From: Segetibacter sp.
GTDB taxonomy: Bacteria > Bacteroidota > Bacteroidia > Chitinophagales > Chitinophagaceae
Direction: 5' to 3'
Assembly (NCBI GenBank): GCA_030146445.1
Contig: JASLBT010000222.1
Location: 1-6,183, forward strand
DNA length: 6,183 bases
This document shows, piece after piece, positions 1 to 6,161 of the stretch. A program made the translations under genes and the position numbers. Below the pieces are notes generated by a model that made no database searches, was not told the origin of the DNA, and was given only the letters and a program-made list of their open reading frames with translations. The first letter of the stretch is position 1. Each line of letters begins with the position of its first letter.

Positions 1-874
1 AACAGTCGTTACACTTTCGGCCGGTACTTTATTCGTGATGTGGTTAGGAGAAAAGATCCAGGATAAGGGTTTAGGTAATGGTACATCGATCATTATCATG
101 GTAGGCATCCTTGCCCGTTTTCCTCAGGCGCTTATCCAGGAATTTGCTGCTAAGCAGGCAAAAGGTGGTGGTGGTTTGTTGATCTTCCTGATTGAAATTG
201 CCATTTTTATCGCGATTGTAATGGGTATCATCATCCTTGTTCAGGGCGTACGTAAGATACCGGTTAACTATGCAAAGCAAATTGTAGGTAATCGCCAGTT
301 TGGAGGTGCAAGGCAGTTTTTACCCATGAAGGTGAACAGCGCCGGTGTAATGCCGATCATCTTTGCCCAGGCGATTATGTTTCTGCCAACATTGTTTTCT
401 TTTACTAATACAGAGTCCGGGCAGGGCATAGCAAAAGTGTTTGGCGATCATAGCAATTTCTGGTACATGCTGGTATACTCAGTAATGGTTATCGCATTTA
501 CTTTCTTGTATACGGCACTCATCTTTAACCCTAAGCAAATGGCAGAAGACCTGAAAAGGAACAACGGATTTATACCCGGAGTTAAACCAGGCCAGCCAAC
601 CGCTGATTATATCGGTGCGGTAATGGATAAGATCACCCTTCCCGGTGCAATCTTTCTCGCTTTGGTCGGCATTCTACCCGGCTTCGCCCAACGTTTAGGT
701 GTTACCTCGTCATTTTCTACTTTCTTTGGTGGTACATCCCTCCTGATTATGGTAGGTGTTATCCTGGATACGCTTCAGCAAATTGAAACCCAGTTGTTGA
801 TGCGCCAATATGATGGACTAATGAACAGTGGTAGAATCCAGGGCAGGCAGATGAGTACCGCTTCATCGATATAA
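1..874 (+). CDS. secY: Preprotein translocase subunit SecY, 3' part (5' end outside window)
   Basis: SecY is the pore-forming inner-membrane subunit of the SecYEG translocon, which exports unfolded preproteins and inserts membrane proteins. The reading frame is open from base 2, so about 290 C-terminal residues of a protein that normally has about 440 are present. Seen in the sequence: the conserved WLGEKIQDKGLGNG segment near bases 38-79; hydrophobic helices at about bases 176-244, 338-400, 458-526, 629-688 and 722-778, matching the later transmembrane helices; the cytoplasmic loop GVRKIPVNYAKQ (about 245-280); and the family-typical block NPKQMAEDLK with NGFIPGVKPG (about 527-590). FGGTSLLI and the C-terminal QLLMRQYDGLM also match the family. 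The apparent GTG start at 35 is internal and not a true start. The stop is followed within 30 bases by a terminator-like hairpin. Identification is secure; only the 5' end is missing. Confidence 0.97.
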   Translation, partial: TVVTLSAGTLFVMWLGEKIQDKGLGNGTSIIIMVGILARFPQALIQEFAAKQAKGGGGLLIFLIEIAIFIAIVMGIIILVQGVRKIPVNYAKQIVGNRQFGGARQFLPMKVNSAGVMPIIFAQAIMFLPTLFSFTNTESGQGIAKVFGDHSNFWYMLVYSVMVIAFTFLYTALIFNPKQMAEDLKRNNGFIPGVKPGQPTADYIGAVMDKITLPGAIFLALVGILPGFAQRLGVTSSFSTFFGGTSLLIMVGVILDTLQQIETQLLMRQYDGLMNSGRIQGRQMSTASSI

Positions 875-899
875 ATACTTCAATTTTATACTTAGTTAC

Positions 900-931
900 A
901 CCTGCCCGGGCTTCCAGGCAGGTTTATTTTT
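900..931 (+). terminator. Rho-independent terminator between secY and map
   Basis: A perfect 7-bp stem, ACCTGCC (900-906) with GGCAGGT (917-923), encloses a 10-base loop and runs straight into TTATTTTT. It begins 26 bases after the secY stop and ends a few bases before the map ATG. It should end or attenuate the upstream ribosomal-protein/secY transcript, so map would depend on read-through or on a promoter I cannot identify. Confidence 0.75.
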
Positions 932-934
932 AAC

Positions 935-1756
935 ATGAGCCGACCAAGGAATATGATTCACTATAAAACAGATGCTGAAATTGAACTGATGCGCAAAAGC
1001 AACCTCCTGGTTAGCCAGGCAATTGCTGAAGTAGCCGGGTTTTTGAAGCCCGGAGTCACGACAAAAGCAGCAAACGACCTCGCCGAAACGGTGATACGGG
1101 ATAATGGCGGAGTCCCATCTTTTTTAAACTACCGCGGCTTTCCCTTTGCAGCTTGCATCTCTGTAAACGACGCTGTTGTGCATGGTTTTCCGACAACGGA
1201 GGTGTTAAAAGATGGTGACGTAGTCTCCGTAGATCTTGGTGTATACATGAATGGCTTTCACGGCGACAGTGCTTATACATTTGCCGTCGGAGAAGTTGAT
1301 GAGAGCGTTTTAAATCTATTGAAGGTTACCAAGACCTCACTTTTTAAGGGAATTGAAAAGGCGCACCACGGAAACAGGATAGGCGACATCGCCTTTGCAA
1401 TACAGGACTATACAGAAAAAACCCATGGCTATGGTGTGGTAAGGGAGCTCGTGGGACATGGCATCGGGAAGAGTTTGCACGAAGATCCTCAGATGCCGAA
1501 TTTTGGTAAACGGGGAAATGGCCCAAAGCTAAAGGAAGGAATGGTTTTGGCTATTGAGCCCATGATCAATCTGGGCGTGAAAGAAGTGTTTTACGATGAT
1601 GATGGCTGGACCGTTCGCACTAAAGACCGGAAACCGTCAGCACATTACGAGCATTCAGTCGCTATCCGCAGATCGGGTACCGATATTCTGTCTTCCTTTG
1701 AAGGGATCGAAGCGGCAGAAAAAGCGAACCCTAACCTGAACTCTTCATATCATTAA
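935..1756 (+). CDS. map: Methionine aminopeptidase, type I
   Basis: This cytoplasmic two-metal enzyme removes the initiator methionine from new proteins whose second residue is small. All expected residues of the pita-bread peptidase fold (M24A) are visible: H83 in VVHGFP (substrate-binding His), metal ligands D100 and D111 (VSVDLG and HGDSAYTF), H175 in VGHGIG, E208 in AIEPM and E239 in HYEHSVAI; H182 in the HEDPQ segment also matches. Nothing is truncated at 273 residues, and there is no N-terminal zinc-finger extension. The start is ambiguous. ATG at 935 sits directly on the end of the preceding terminator's T-tract. The in-frame ATG at 953, giving MIHYKTDAEIELM, matches the usual N-terminus of Bacteroidota MAPs as I recall it and may be the real start. 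Next to secY this is the normal ribosomal-locus position, but a terminator follows instead of infA. Confidence 0.96.
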   Translation: MSRPRNMIHYKTDAEIELMRKSNLLVSQAIAEVAGFLKPGVTTKAANDLAETVIRDNGGVPSFLNYRGFPFAACISVNDAVVHGFPTTEVLKDGDVVSVDLGVYMNGFHGDSAYTFAVGEVDESVLNLLKVTKTSLFKGIEKAHHGNRIGDIAFAIQDYTEKTHGYGVVRELVGHGIGKSLHEDPQMPNFGKRGNGPKLKEGMVLAIEPMINLGVKEVFYDDDGWTVRTKDRKPSAHYEHSVAIRRSGTDILSSFEGIEAAEKANPNLNSSYH

Positions 1757-1778
1757 TATATTTTTGGCAAAACGCATC

Positions 1779-1812
1779 AAACCCTTCTTTCATCCGAAGG
1801 GTTTTTTATTTT
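1779..1812 (+). terminator. Rho-independent terminator after map
   Basis: A 9-bp perfect stem, AAACCCTTC (1779-1787) with GAAGGGTTT (1796-1804), has an 8-base loop TTTCATCC and overlaps the run TTTTTTATTTT (1802-1812). It lies about 20 bases after the map stop. It is the strongest terminator on the plus strand here and should end the secY/map transcription unit. Confidence 0.88.
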
Positions 1813-1827
1813 AGTAAAAATGTTTCT

Positions 1828-2673
1828 ATGGCAGAAGATACCAGCCCGGAAGAATCGTACAGCGATGACCCGGAAGAACAATTGAGAATGGAAAACCAGG
1901 TTCTTAAACTAAAGCTGCTTGCAGAACTCGGAGGAGAGTTTGAACAACTCGAAGATCTTGGCCCCGAGATGGAGAACATATTTTTGAAAAACGTGATCGA
2001 GTTTGAACATAAGTATGCCCAGTCACCTTCCAAAACAATCTACGAGATCATTGGTAAACCCGAATTTAAGAAGTCATCGGGGTTAAGCGATCAGGAAATT
2101 GTGGTTGCGCTTCAGGAAGTCGAATCCCTGCTAAGGCAAAAAGATATCGAGGTCGACTACGAGGTTTGGTACCCTGAACGGCAGAAATACGAGTTTATCA
2201 CAGAAGAGTTATTTGCGCATGAAGCGTCCATGATGGTTATGCCGGGAATGACGATGCATTTCGTTTACGAAGAGTTTCATCCAAACCACGATTATTACAT
2301 CCGGCGGCGGGCCCAGCAGTTTTGCGAAAACTGGTTTGACCGTTCCTTCGATGAATACAGTTTTGAGTTGGCACCTTCGATTGACTTACCAGGGCATGGA
2401 CCCGTATCAAGAGAGGAATTCCTTGTTAAGGTCCAGCAGGTTTTTAGCAGTTTTCAGTACTTCGAAAACGGTCGGTACGATATCGATTCAATAACATACA
2501 AGCTTCATGAAGAGGCCGTCAGTACCGGGTTGGCCACCGGCACCGTCAGCTACGATGGTGTGCTGGAAAGCGGTGAGGTACTGCACACCCAGGGTGTTTT
2601 TAAAGTCTACGTTCAAATGGAGCGCGGAATGTGGCAAATAACAGCATTTGAATGGCCGGGTTTTGGCCAATGA
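1828..2673 (+). CDS. Conserved acidic hypothetical protein: N-terminal coiled coil, NTF2-like C-terminus
   Basis: Function unknown. The 281-residue product has no signal peptide or membrane segment and is strongly acidic, so it is probably cytoplasmic. Residues about 12-45 (DPEEQLRMENQVLKLKLLAE and beyond) form a charged amphipathic helix likely to be a short coiled coil. Residues about 60-130 are helical with alternating charge. Residues about 150-280 (from FHPNHDYY, through REEFLVKVQQVF, to MWQITAFEWPGF) have the helix-then-curved-sheet pattern of NTF2/SnoaL-like domains, ending in the typical W-x-I-x-x-F-x-W-P strand. No catalytic set stands out. I associate this architecture with uncharacterised Bacteroidota proteins, but that is recall rather than a search. 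The ATG at 1828 follows an A-rich stretch (AGTAAAAATG) 15 bases after the map terminator; no Shine-Dalgarno sequence or clear promoter is visible. The stop overlaps the ATG of a mini-ORF. Confidence 0.85.
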   Translation: MAEDTSPEESYSDDPEEQLRMENQVLKLKLLAELGGEFEQLEDLGPEMENIFLKNVIEFEHKYAQSPSKTIYEIIGKPEFKKSSGLSDQEIVVALQEVESLLRQKDIEVDYEVWYPERQKYEFITEELFAHEASMMVMPGMTMHFVYEEFHPNHDYYIRRRAQQFCENWFDRSFDEYSFELAPSIDLPGHGPVSREEFLVKVQQVFSSFQYFENGRYDIDSITYKLHEEAVSTGLATGTVSYDGVLESGEVLHTQGVFKVYVQMERGMWQITAFEWPGFGQ

Positions 2674-2762
2674 CGCCTTGGTTGAATGAGTTTTGTGAAC
2701 GATTAAAAGCAGCATTCGGCCCATATTCCTCCATGTTTGAAAATGGCTTTGATCTTTTGTGA
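2670..2762 (+). CDS. Possible 30-residue ORF translationally coupled to the upstream gene
   Basis: The ATG (2670-2672) overlaps the upstream TGA (2671-2673) as ATGA, the classic arrangement for translational coupling. The frame gives MTPWLNEFCERLKAAFG followed by PYSSMFENGFDLL and then TGA. The first half looks like an ordinary amphipathic N-terminal helix of a cytoplasmic protein, and the ORF ends abruptly. It could be a genuine small protein, the surviving start of a longer second gene lost by deletion or frameshift, or chance. The two other plus frames just downstream soon hit stops and show no recognisable continuation. A 34-codon open frame on the opposite strand (2703-2807) overlaps it and competes as an explanation. 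No homology can be asserted. Confidence 0.3.
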   Translation: MTPWLNEFCERLKAAFGPYSSMFENGFDLL

Positions 2763-2984
2763 GACTAGCTGCCTTGTTGCCCAGGTAATCGGAATCCTCC
2801 GGGTCATTTTGAATAGGGCATGATCCACTTGATGTCCTGTTTCATCGGGCGGCCCCTTCAGATACGCTGGTTATGCAACTCAGCAGTAATCGTAAAGTGA
2901 ATTTAGCGCTGAAACTTATCTAACATTACCTTATCAAGTCACCAGCTATGGATCGGTTCCATAAAGAGCCGCTGGAGAATAATC
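2763..2984 (+). other. Intergenic stretch with no recognisable gene
   Basis: About 220 bases separate the mini-ORF from the flavoprotein gene. I see no tRNA, no strong hairpin with a T-tract and no good match to the Bacteroidota -33 TTTG / -7 TAnnTTTG promoter. The only clear signal is the ribosome binding site at the right end. A 34-codon minus-strand frame reaches into it without supporting features. It may be decayed coding sequence continuing from the mini-ORF, but that is inference. Confidence 0.5.
2974..2977 (+). promoter_or_regulatory. Shine-Dalgarno site for the flavoprotein gene
   Basis: GGAG lies 7 bases upstream of the ATG at 2985, an optimal distance. It supports that start over the out-of-frame ATG at 2948. 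It is unusual in this window, where the other starts lack a convincing purine-rich site. Confidence 0.55.
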
Positions 2985-4283
2985 ATGGCAAACAAGTCGA
3001 ATAAGCTGGTTGTGATCGGTGGCGGTGCAGCTGGTTTCTTTTGTGCCGTTAATGCGGCACGATTGAACCCGGCTCTCGAGGTTACAATTATTGAGAGAAC
3101 GAGTAAATTATTATCGAAGGTTCGGGTTAGTGGTGGCGGGCGCTGCAACGTGACTCATGCCTGCTTTGAGGTCCCCGCACTTGTCAAACGTTATCCCCGC
3201 GGCGGCAATTTCCTAAAAAAGATCTTCCAGGTTTTTGGTACTTCAGACACTGTAAGGTGGTTCGAAGAAAGGGCAGTTCCGTTAAAAACGGAGGCAGATG
3301 GCAGAATGTTCTCAATCACCGACACCTCCCAAACGATCATCAATTGCCTTTTGTCCGAGGCAAACAAATACGGCGTTGAGATCTTAATGAATCGTGAGGT
3401 AAAGAAAGTTGATCCTGCAGACGGTGGGTTCCATCTATGGTTTAACAACAATGAGCGGCTTTTCGCGGGATTTGTATGTATCGCTACGGGGGGTTACCCA
3501 AAGAACGAGATGTTTAGCTGGCTAACCAGTTTAGGTCATTCCATTGAGTTGCCAGTACCATCGTTATTTACTTTCAATATGCCTGGAAACAGGATTACCA
3601 ACCTGATGGGTGTTAGCCTCCCCGATGTTGCAGTCAAGGTAAGCGGCAGCAAGCTCAACGAAACCGGTCCGCTGTTAATCACCCACTGGGGTATGAGCGG
3701 GCCAGCTATTCTTAAATTATCAGCCTGGGGTGCACGCGAACTTGCGGACAGGAATTATCATTTTACTTTGCTGGTTAACTGGGTACCCCGATACAATGAA
3801 CAGTCCTTACGGGAGAACTGGCAAGGGTTACGAAATCAATTGTCTGCTCAGAAGATCGCAAATAGAAACCCATTCGATCTGCCCGTGCGTCTTTGGAACC
3901 ACCTGCTTGAAGAAAGCGGGATTAAAGCTGATAGCCGGTGGGCCGATCTGCCAGGAAAGGAACAGAACAGGCTTATGAAAAACCTGACTTCGCACGAGTT
4001 TGAAGTCAAGGGGAAAACCACCTTTAAAGAAGAATTTGTTACCTGCGGAGGTATCCGCCTAAATGAGATTGATCCTGCAACTTTTGAAAGCAAAAAAACT
4101 CCGGGGCTATACTTCGCGGGTGAAGTACTTGATGTTGATGGAATCACTGGCGGCTTCAATTTCCAACATGCCTGGACTAGCGGCTGGATCGCAGCACAGG
4201 CAATTGCTAAAAAAGCTGAACGGAGTCATGCTGTTGAAGATAGGCCTGGGCTGCAGGAAGATGTAAATGGTGTGACGAGTTAA
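2985..4283 (+). CDS. FAD-dependent NAD(P) oxidoreductase, HI0933/BaiN-type flavoprotein
   Basis: This is a cytoplasmic FAD-binding protein of the HI0933 family (Pfam PF03486), often annotated as NAD(P)/FAD-dependent oxidoreductase, aminoacetone-oxidase-like or BaiN-like; the physiological substrate of most members is unknown. Seen in the 432 residues: the N-terminal Rossmann dinucleotide motif VVIGGGAAGFF (9-19), with E37 ending the second strand in position to bind the FAD ribose; the family signature VSGGGRCNVTH (48-58); the second glycine motif IATGG (166-170); the middle-domain block THWGMSGPAIL (233-243); FVTCGGI (351-357); and the C-terminal FAD-binding segment GLYFAGEVLDVDGITGGFNF (374-393), then QHAWTSG. 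All parts are present and length is normal for the family. It appears to be a single-gene unit, convergent with the traB-like gene. A bile-acid role should not be inferred from the BaiN label. Confidence 0.93.
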   Translation: MANKSNKLVVIGGGAAGFFCAVNAARLNPALEVTIIERTSKLLSKVRVSGGGRCNVTHACFEVPALVKRYPRGGNFLKKIFQVFGTSDTVRWFEERAVPLKTEADGRMFSITDTSQTIINCLLSEANKYGVEILMNREVKKVDPADGGFHLWFNNNERLFAGFVCIATGGYPKNEMFSWLTSLGHSIELPVPSLFTFNMPGNRITNLMGVSLPDVAVKVSGSKLNETGPLLITHWGMSGPAILKLSAWGARELADRNYHFTLLVNWVPRYNEQSLRENWQGLRNQLSAQKIANRNPFDLPVRLWNHLLEESGIKADSRWADLPGKEQNRLMKNLTSHEFEVKGKTTFKEEFVTCGGIRLNEIDPATFESKKTPGLYFAGEVLDVDGITGGFNFQHAWTSGWIAAQAIAKKAERSHAVEDRPGLQEDVNGVTS

Positions 4284-4566
4284 GCTGTCGCAACCCTGAA
4301 AACCTTTATGCGATGGTGACAAGCCTCTAGCCTGCCAATAATAAGCTTAGGCAAAGGCTGATGAACTGATACAGAACCCTTATTCCCGGCAAATTCTACC
4401 ACTAAGCAATCACAAGGGTTACAAAAGGTTGCTTTAGCTGCTCGCGGGTTTTAGCGGCGTGTTGCGTAATAAGTAAGTGAGTAACATGCCGGCCGGAGGG
4501 GATCCGGCAAGCAACGATGTACAGCCCCTGCGTCATCTGCTGGTCGCCCAAATTGTCTGAGGCCGA
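4284..4566. other. Convergent intergenic region with hairpins but no T-tract terminator
   Basis: This 283-base gap lies between the 3' ends of the flavoprotein gene and the traB-like gene, where terminators are expected. I see three inverted repeats: an imperfect hairpin at 4322-4359 (AGCCT with AGGCT, inner GCCT with AGGC); AACCCTT (4375-4381) with AAGGGTT (4414-4420) around a 32-base loop; and a tight GC-rich hairpin at 4492-4508 (GCCGGA, loop GGGGA, TCCGGC). None is followed by a T-tract on either strand, so termination here is either factor-dependent or uses a signal I cannot recognise. The only sizeable open frame is a minus-strand one, 4402-4536, in frame with the traB stop. Confidence 0.5.
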
Positions 4567-5460
4567 TTAGTTCTCGAGAGGCCTAACGCTATAGCCCTTG
4601 GCTCGTAAAAGGTTCAAAACGCCTTTTTCACCCCCCAGGTGGCCGGCTCCAACAGCAAACAGGGTTTTCTTGCCGAACGCAATGTTTTTAAATTGATTAA
4701 CCCAGTTACGGTTGCGATCGTATAACAACAGGTCGAGGTAGCTGTTAACACCAGATTCTTCGCGGGTGGTCAGATCATGTAATTTATCGACATCCTGTTC
4801 GCGGTAAACGGCGATCATTTCGTTCATGGCCGCTTTGTATTTGCCGATGCTGTCTATCAACTTCACCAGCTCCTTTGCCTGCTCGTCGTACGGTATGCTA
4901 TCGAAAATGCTGCTCTGAAATGCCATCGTTTCCAGTCCTTTTGTAGGTTTTTTTAACCTGCTTGCTTCGTCGATGATGCGGAGATCAATTCCATTCTTTT
5001 GATCGCATTCGAGAAAAAGTTCATAAAGCCCTGAAGAAATCATCATCGGTTGCTGCCGTTCAAGCACACTAAAAGGCATAGCGGGTTGATGGGTCTCGAA
5101 GAAGGTCTTTACTTTCCCGTAGTCGTCGGCTGATAGAAAATCAGCCAGGGTTTTTCCTTCCTTCATTGAAAGATTGGTCATTCCACTCATTAATTCGGCA
5201 ATGTCGTCCATGTCAACTTCAAGATATACCTGGTCAACCTCCCGCAACACCGCTTTCACATTCGGGCTAAGCACAGCCTCATTCGCACACATCATATGCA
5301 TGGTACCAAGGAAATAGGCAGGATCGGGCAACTGATTCCCGCTTACTTCCCATAACAGTGTTTTGGCCGTGGGTGACTCAGGAAAAGTTGATTTATGCCT
5401 GCATGAAAAAAAGAATGCTAAACCCAAAAACGAAAGAACTTTTGCTGCCGATAGTTTCAT
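4567..5460 (-). CDS. TraB/GumN family protein, predicted lipoprotein
   Basis: This belongs to the TraB/GumN family (Pfam PF01963), related to the eukaryotic Tiki metalloproteases; the bacterial members are mostly uncharacterised. Family marks (numbered from the upstream ATG at 5484): YFLGTMHMM with the GTMH motif at 60-63, YLEVD with E89, GLETM at 183-187, RNRNW at 257-261 and the second motif GAGHLGG at 279-285, followed by the usual GYSVRPL end. The paired GxxH/GxGH motifs and Glu are the presumed metal/catalytic residues. I favour the start at 5460 because it gives a classic signal, MKLSAAK then LSFLGLAFFFSC, with the lipid-modified Cys at position 20 of a 297-residue protein. The lipobox FFSC is weak by the E. 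coli consensus. No acidic surface-export signal follows the Cys, so a periplasm-facing membrane anchor is likely. The longer start at 5484 adds MQDFNPTI. No clear Shine-Dalgarno site fits either start. Confidence 0.9.
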   Translation of the reverse strand: MKLSAAKVLSFLGLAFFFSCRHKSTFPESPTAKTLLWEVSGNQLPDPAYFLGTMHMMCANEAVLSPNVKAVLREVDQVYLEVDMDDIAELMSGMTNLSMKEGKTLADFLSADDYGKVKTFFETHQPAMPFSVLERQQPMMISSGLYELFLECDQKNGIDLRIIDEASRLKKPTKGLETMAFQSSIFDSIPYDEQAKELVKLIDSIGKYKAAMNEMIAVYREQDVDKLHDLTTREESGVNSYLDLLLYDRNRNWVNQFKNIAFGKKTLFAVGAGHLGGEKGVLNLLRAKGYSVRPLEN

Positions 5461-5560
5461 TATGGTTGGATTGAAATCCTGCATTTTGAAGTCCGTTGAC
5501 TAAAATGGCATGGTTTTGCTATTATTAAATATGTTTTTTAAGGGTTTAGGGTTGAAAAGG

Positions 5561-5580
5561 GGGCTCAATTCTTTGAGCCC
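5561..5580 (-). terminator. Perfect hairpin upstream of the traB-like gene, possible terminator or attenuator
   Basis: The 8-bp perfect stem GGGCTCAA (5561-5568) with TTGAGCCC (5573-5580) has a 4-base loop. Read on the minus strand it is followed by CCTTTTC, a weak T-tract; on the plus strand it is followed by TAATTTATT. Since both neighbouring genes are on the minus strand and trxA already has its own terminator, this may end a separate short transcript or sit in the leader of the traB-like gene about 100 bases downstream. Confidence 0.4.
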
Positions 5581-5714
5581 TAATTTATTGCCCATAAGTA
5601 AGCATTTTCGGTATCAATCCTCCTGTCTCAAGGGCTAAAGTTGTTCCCCTGCCCAACCACCTAGTAACTCAGTAAAATCCGCTCATATCAGGTCAAATCA
5701 CTTGTGGAATGTTC

Positions 5715-5751
5715 GGGAATATTTTTCCTTAAACAGGGAAAAATAATACCC
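5715..5751. repeat. A/T-rich imperfect inverted repeat
   Basis: A perfect 9-bp core, TATTTTTCC (5720-5728) with GGAAAAATA (5737-5745), surrounds an 8-base loop. An outer GGG (5715-5717) with CCC (5749-5751) extends it, with small mismatches between. It lacks a following T-tract, so it is not a standard terminator. It could be an operator, an RNA structure in the leader of the traB-like gene, or chance in A/T-rich DNA. Confidence 0.45.
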
Positions 5752-5789
5752 TTGAATCATTCTCAAACAGGTAAGTTGCTGAAAACAGC

Positions 5790-5820
5790 AAATAAAAAAA
5801 GCAGGAGAAAATTCCTGCTT
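5790..5820 (-). terminator. Rho-independent terminator of trxA
   Basis: On the minus strand the 8-bp stem AAGCAGGA with TCCTGCTT (plus-strand arms 5799-5806 and 5813-5820, 6-base loop) is followed by a run of T with one A (complement of 5791-5800). It begins 24 bases beyond the trxA stop. The plus-strand side has TTCTTTT after the stem, so it may also act weakly in the other direction. Confidence 0.88.
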
Positions 5821-5843
5821 CTTTTACACCTGTAAACGAAGAA

Positions 5844-6161
5844 TTATAAATGCGATTGGATTTTTTTATCAAGTATCGATTTGGGCACCGCACCAATTTG
5901 CTTGTCTACAACTTTGCCATCTTTAATAAAGAGTATGGCAGGTATAGAGGTAATACCATAGTTCATACTCAATGTAGGGTTGTGGTCAACGTTTACTTTA
6001 CCAACATTTACTTTTCCATCGTAGTCCCTGGCTAATTCTTCAACAACAGGACCGATTGCGCGACATGGTCCGCACCACTCCGCCCAAAAGTCTATAACGG
6101 TTAGTTTGTCGCTGTCCAGTACTGTCGACTGAAAGTTTGCATCTGTGAATTCTAGAGCCAT
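5844..6161 (-). CDS. trxA: Thioredoxin
   Basis: This cytoplasmic dithiol reductant is recycled by NADPH-thioredoxin reductase and reduces enzymes such as ribonucleotide reductase, methionine sulfoxide reductases and peroxiredoxins. The 105-residue protein is full length and a single domain. Visible residues: active site WCGPC at 29-33 (C30, C33), the buried Asp D24 in VIDFWAEW, the cis-proline P74 in TSIPAILF, and G82 in the KDGKVVDKQIG hairpin. There is no signal peptide or membrane anchor, which argues against a periplasmic TlpA- or ResA-type protein. The start MALEFTDANFQ matches other Bacteroidota thioredoxins; the upstream bases are A/T-rich with no Shine-Dalgarno sequence, and the promoter probably lies beyond the window. 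A strong terminator follows, so it is likely a single-gene unit. Confidence 0.96.
   Translation of the reverse strand: MALEFTDANFQSTVLDSDKLTVIDFWAEWCGPCRAIGPVVEELARDYDGKVNVGKVNVDHNPTLSMNYGITSIPAILFIKDGKVVDKQIGAVPKSILDKKIQSHL

Larger units (their letters stand above)
5485..5843. other. Spacer between trxA and the traB-like gene, rich in inverted repeats
   Basis: This stretch holds no recognisable protein gene. It contains the trxA terminator (about 5790-5820), an A/T-rich imperfect palindrome (5715-5751) and a perfect 8-bp hairpin (5561-5580). The promoter of the minus-strand traB-like gene must lie here or upstream, but I find no match to the Bacteroidota -7 element TAnnTTTG on the minus strand. 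A perfect AGGAGG on the minus strand (5624-5619) precedes only a six-codon ORF. Confidence 0.55.

Noticed and set aside
1759..1766. TATTTTTG matching the Bacteroidota -7 promoter element TAnnTTTG
   Set aside because: No TTTG -33 element at the right distance, and transcription from it would run at once into the terminator at 1779-1812.
2703..2807. Minus-strand ORF of 34 codons starting MTRRIPITWATR, in a frame open for 55 codons
   Set aside because: It has no ribosome binding site, promoter or known motif and overlaps the ATGA-coupled plus-strand ORF; a frame this short is expected by chance.
2948..3004. Plus-strand 18-codon ORF (MDRFHKEPLE...) overlapping the flavoprotein start out of frame
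   Set aside because: It is very short, and the GGAG at 2974-2977 is well placed for the ATG at 2985; no evidence for a leader peptide.
3848..4159. Minus-strand ORF of 103 codons inside the flavoprotein gene
   Set aside because: It lies wholly within a gene whose plus-strand product shows conserved FAD motifs throughout; its own translation has no recognisable domain.
4486..4560. Plus-strand 24-codon ORF beginning MPAGGDPASND
   Set aside because: Too short, no ribosome binding site, overlaps a GC-rich hairpin and a competing minus-strand frame.
5541..5553. Telomere-like AGGGTTTAGGG repeat
   Set aside because: Less than two repeat units; chance in G/T-rich sequence.
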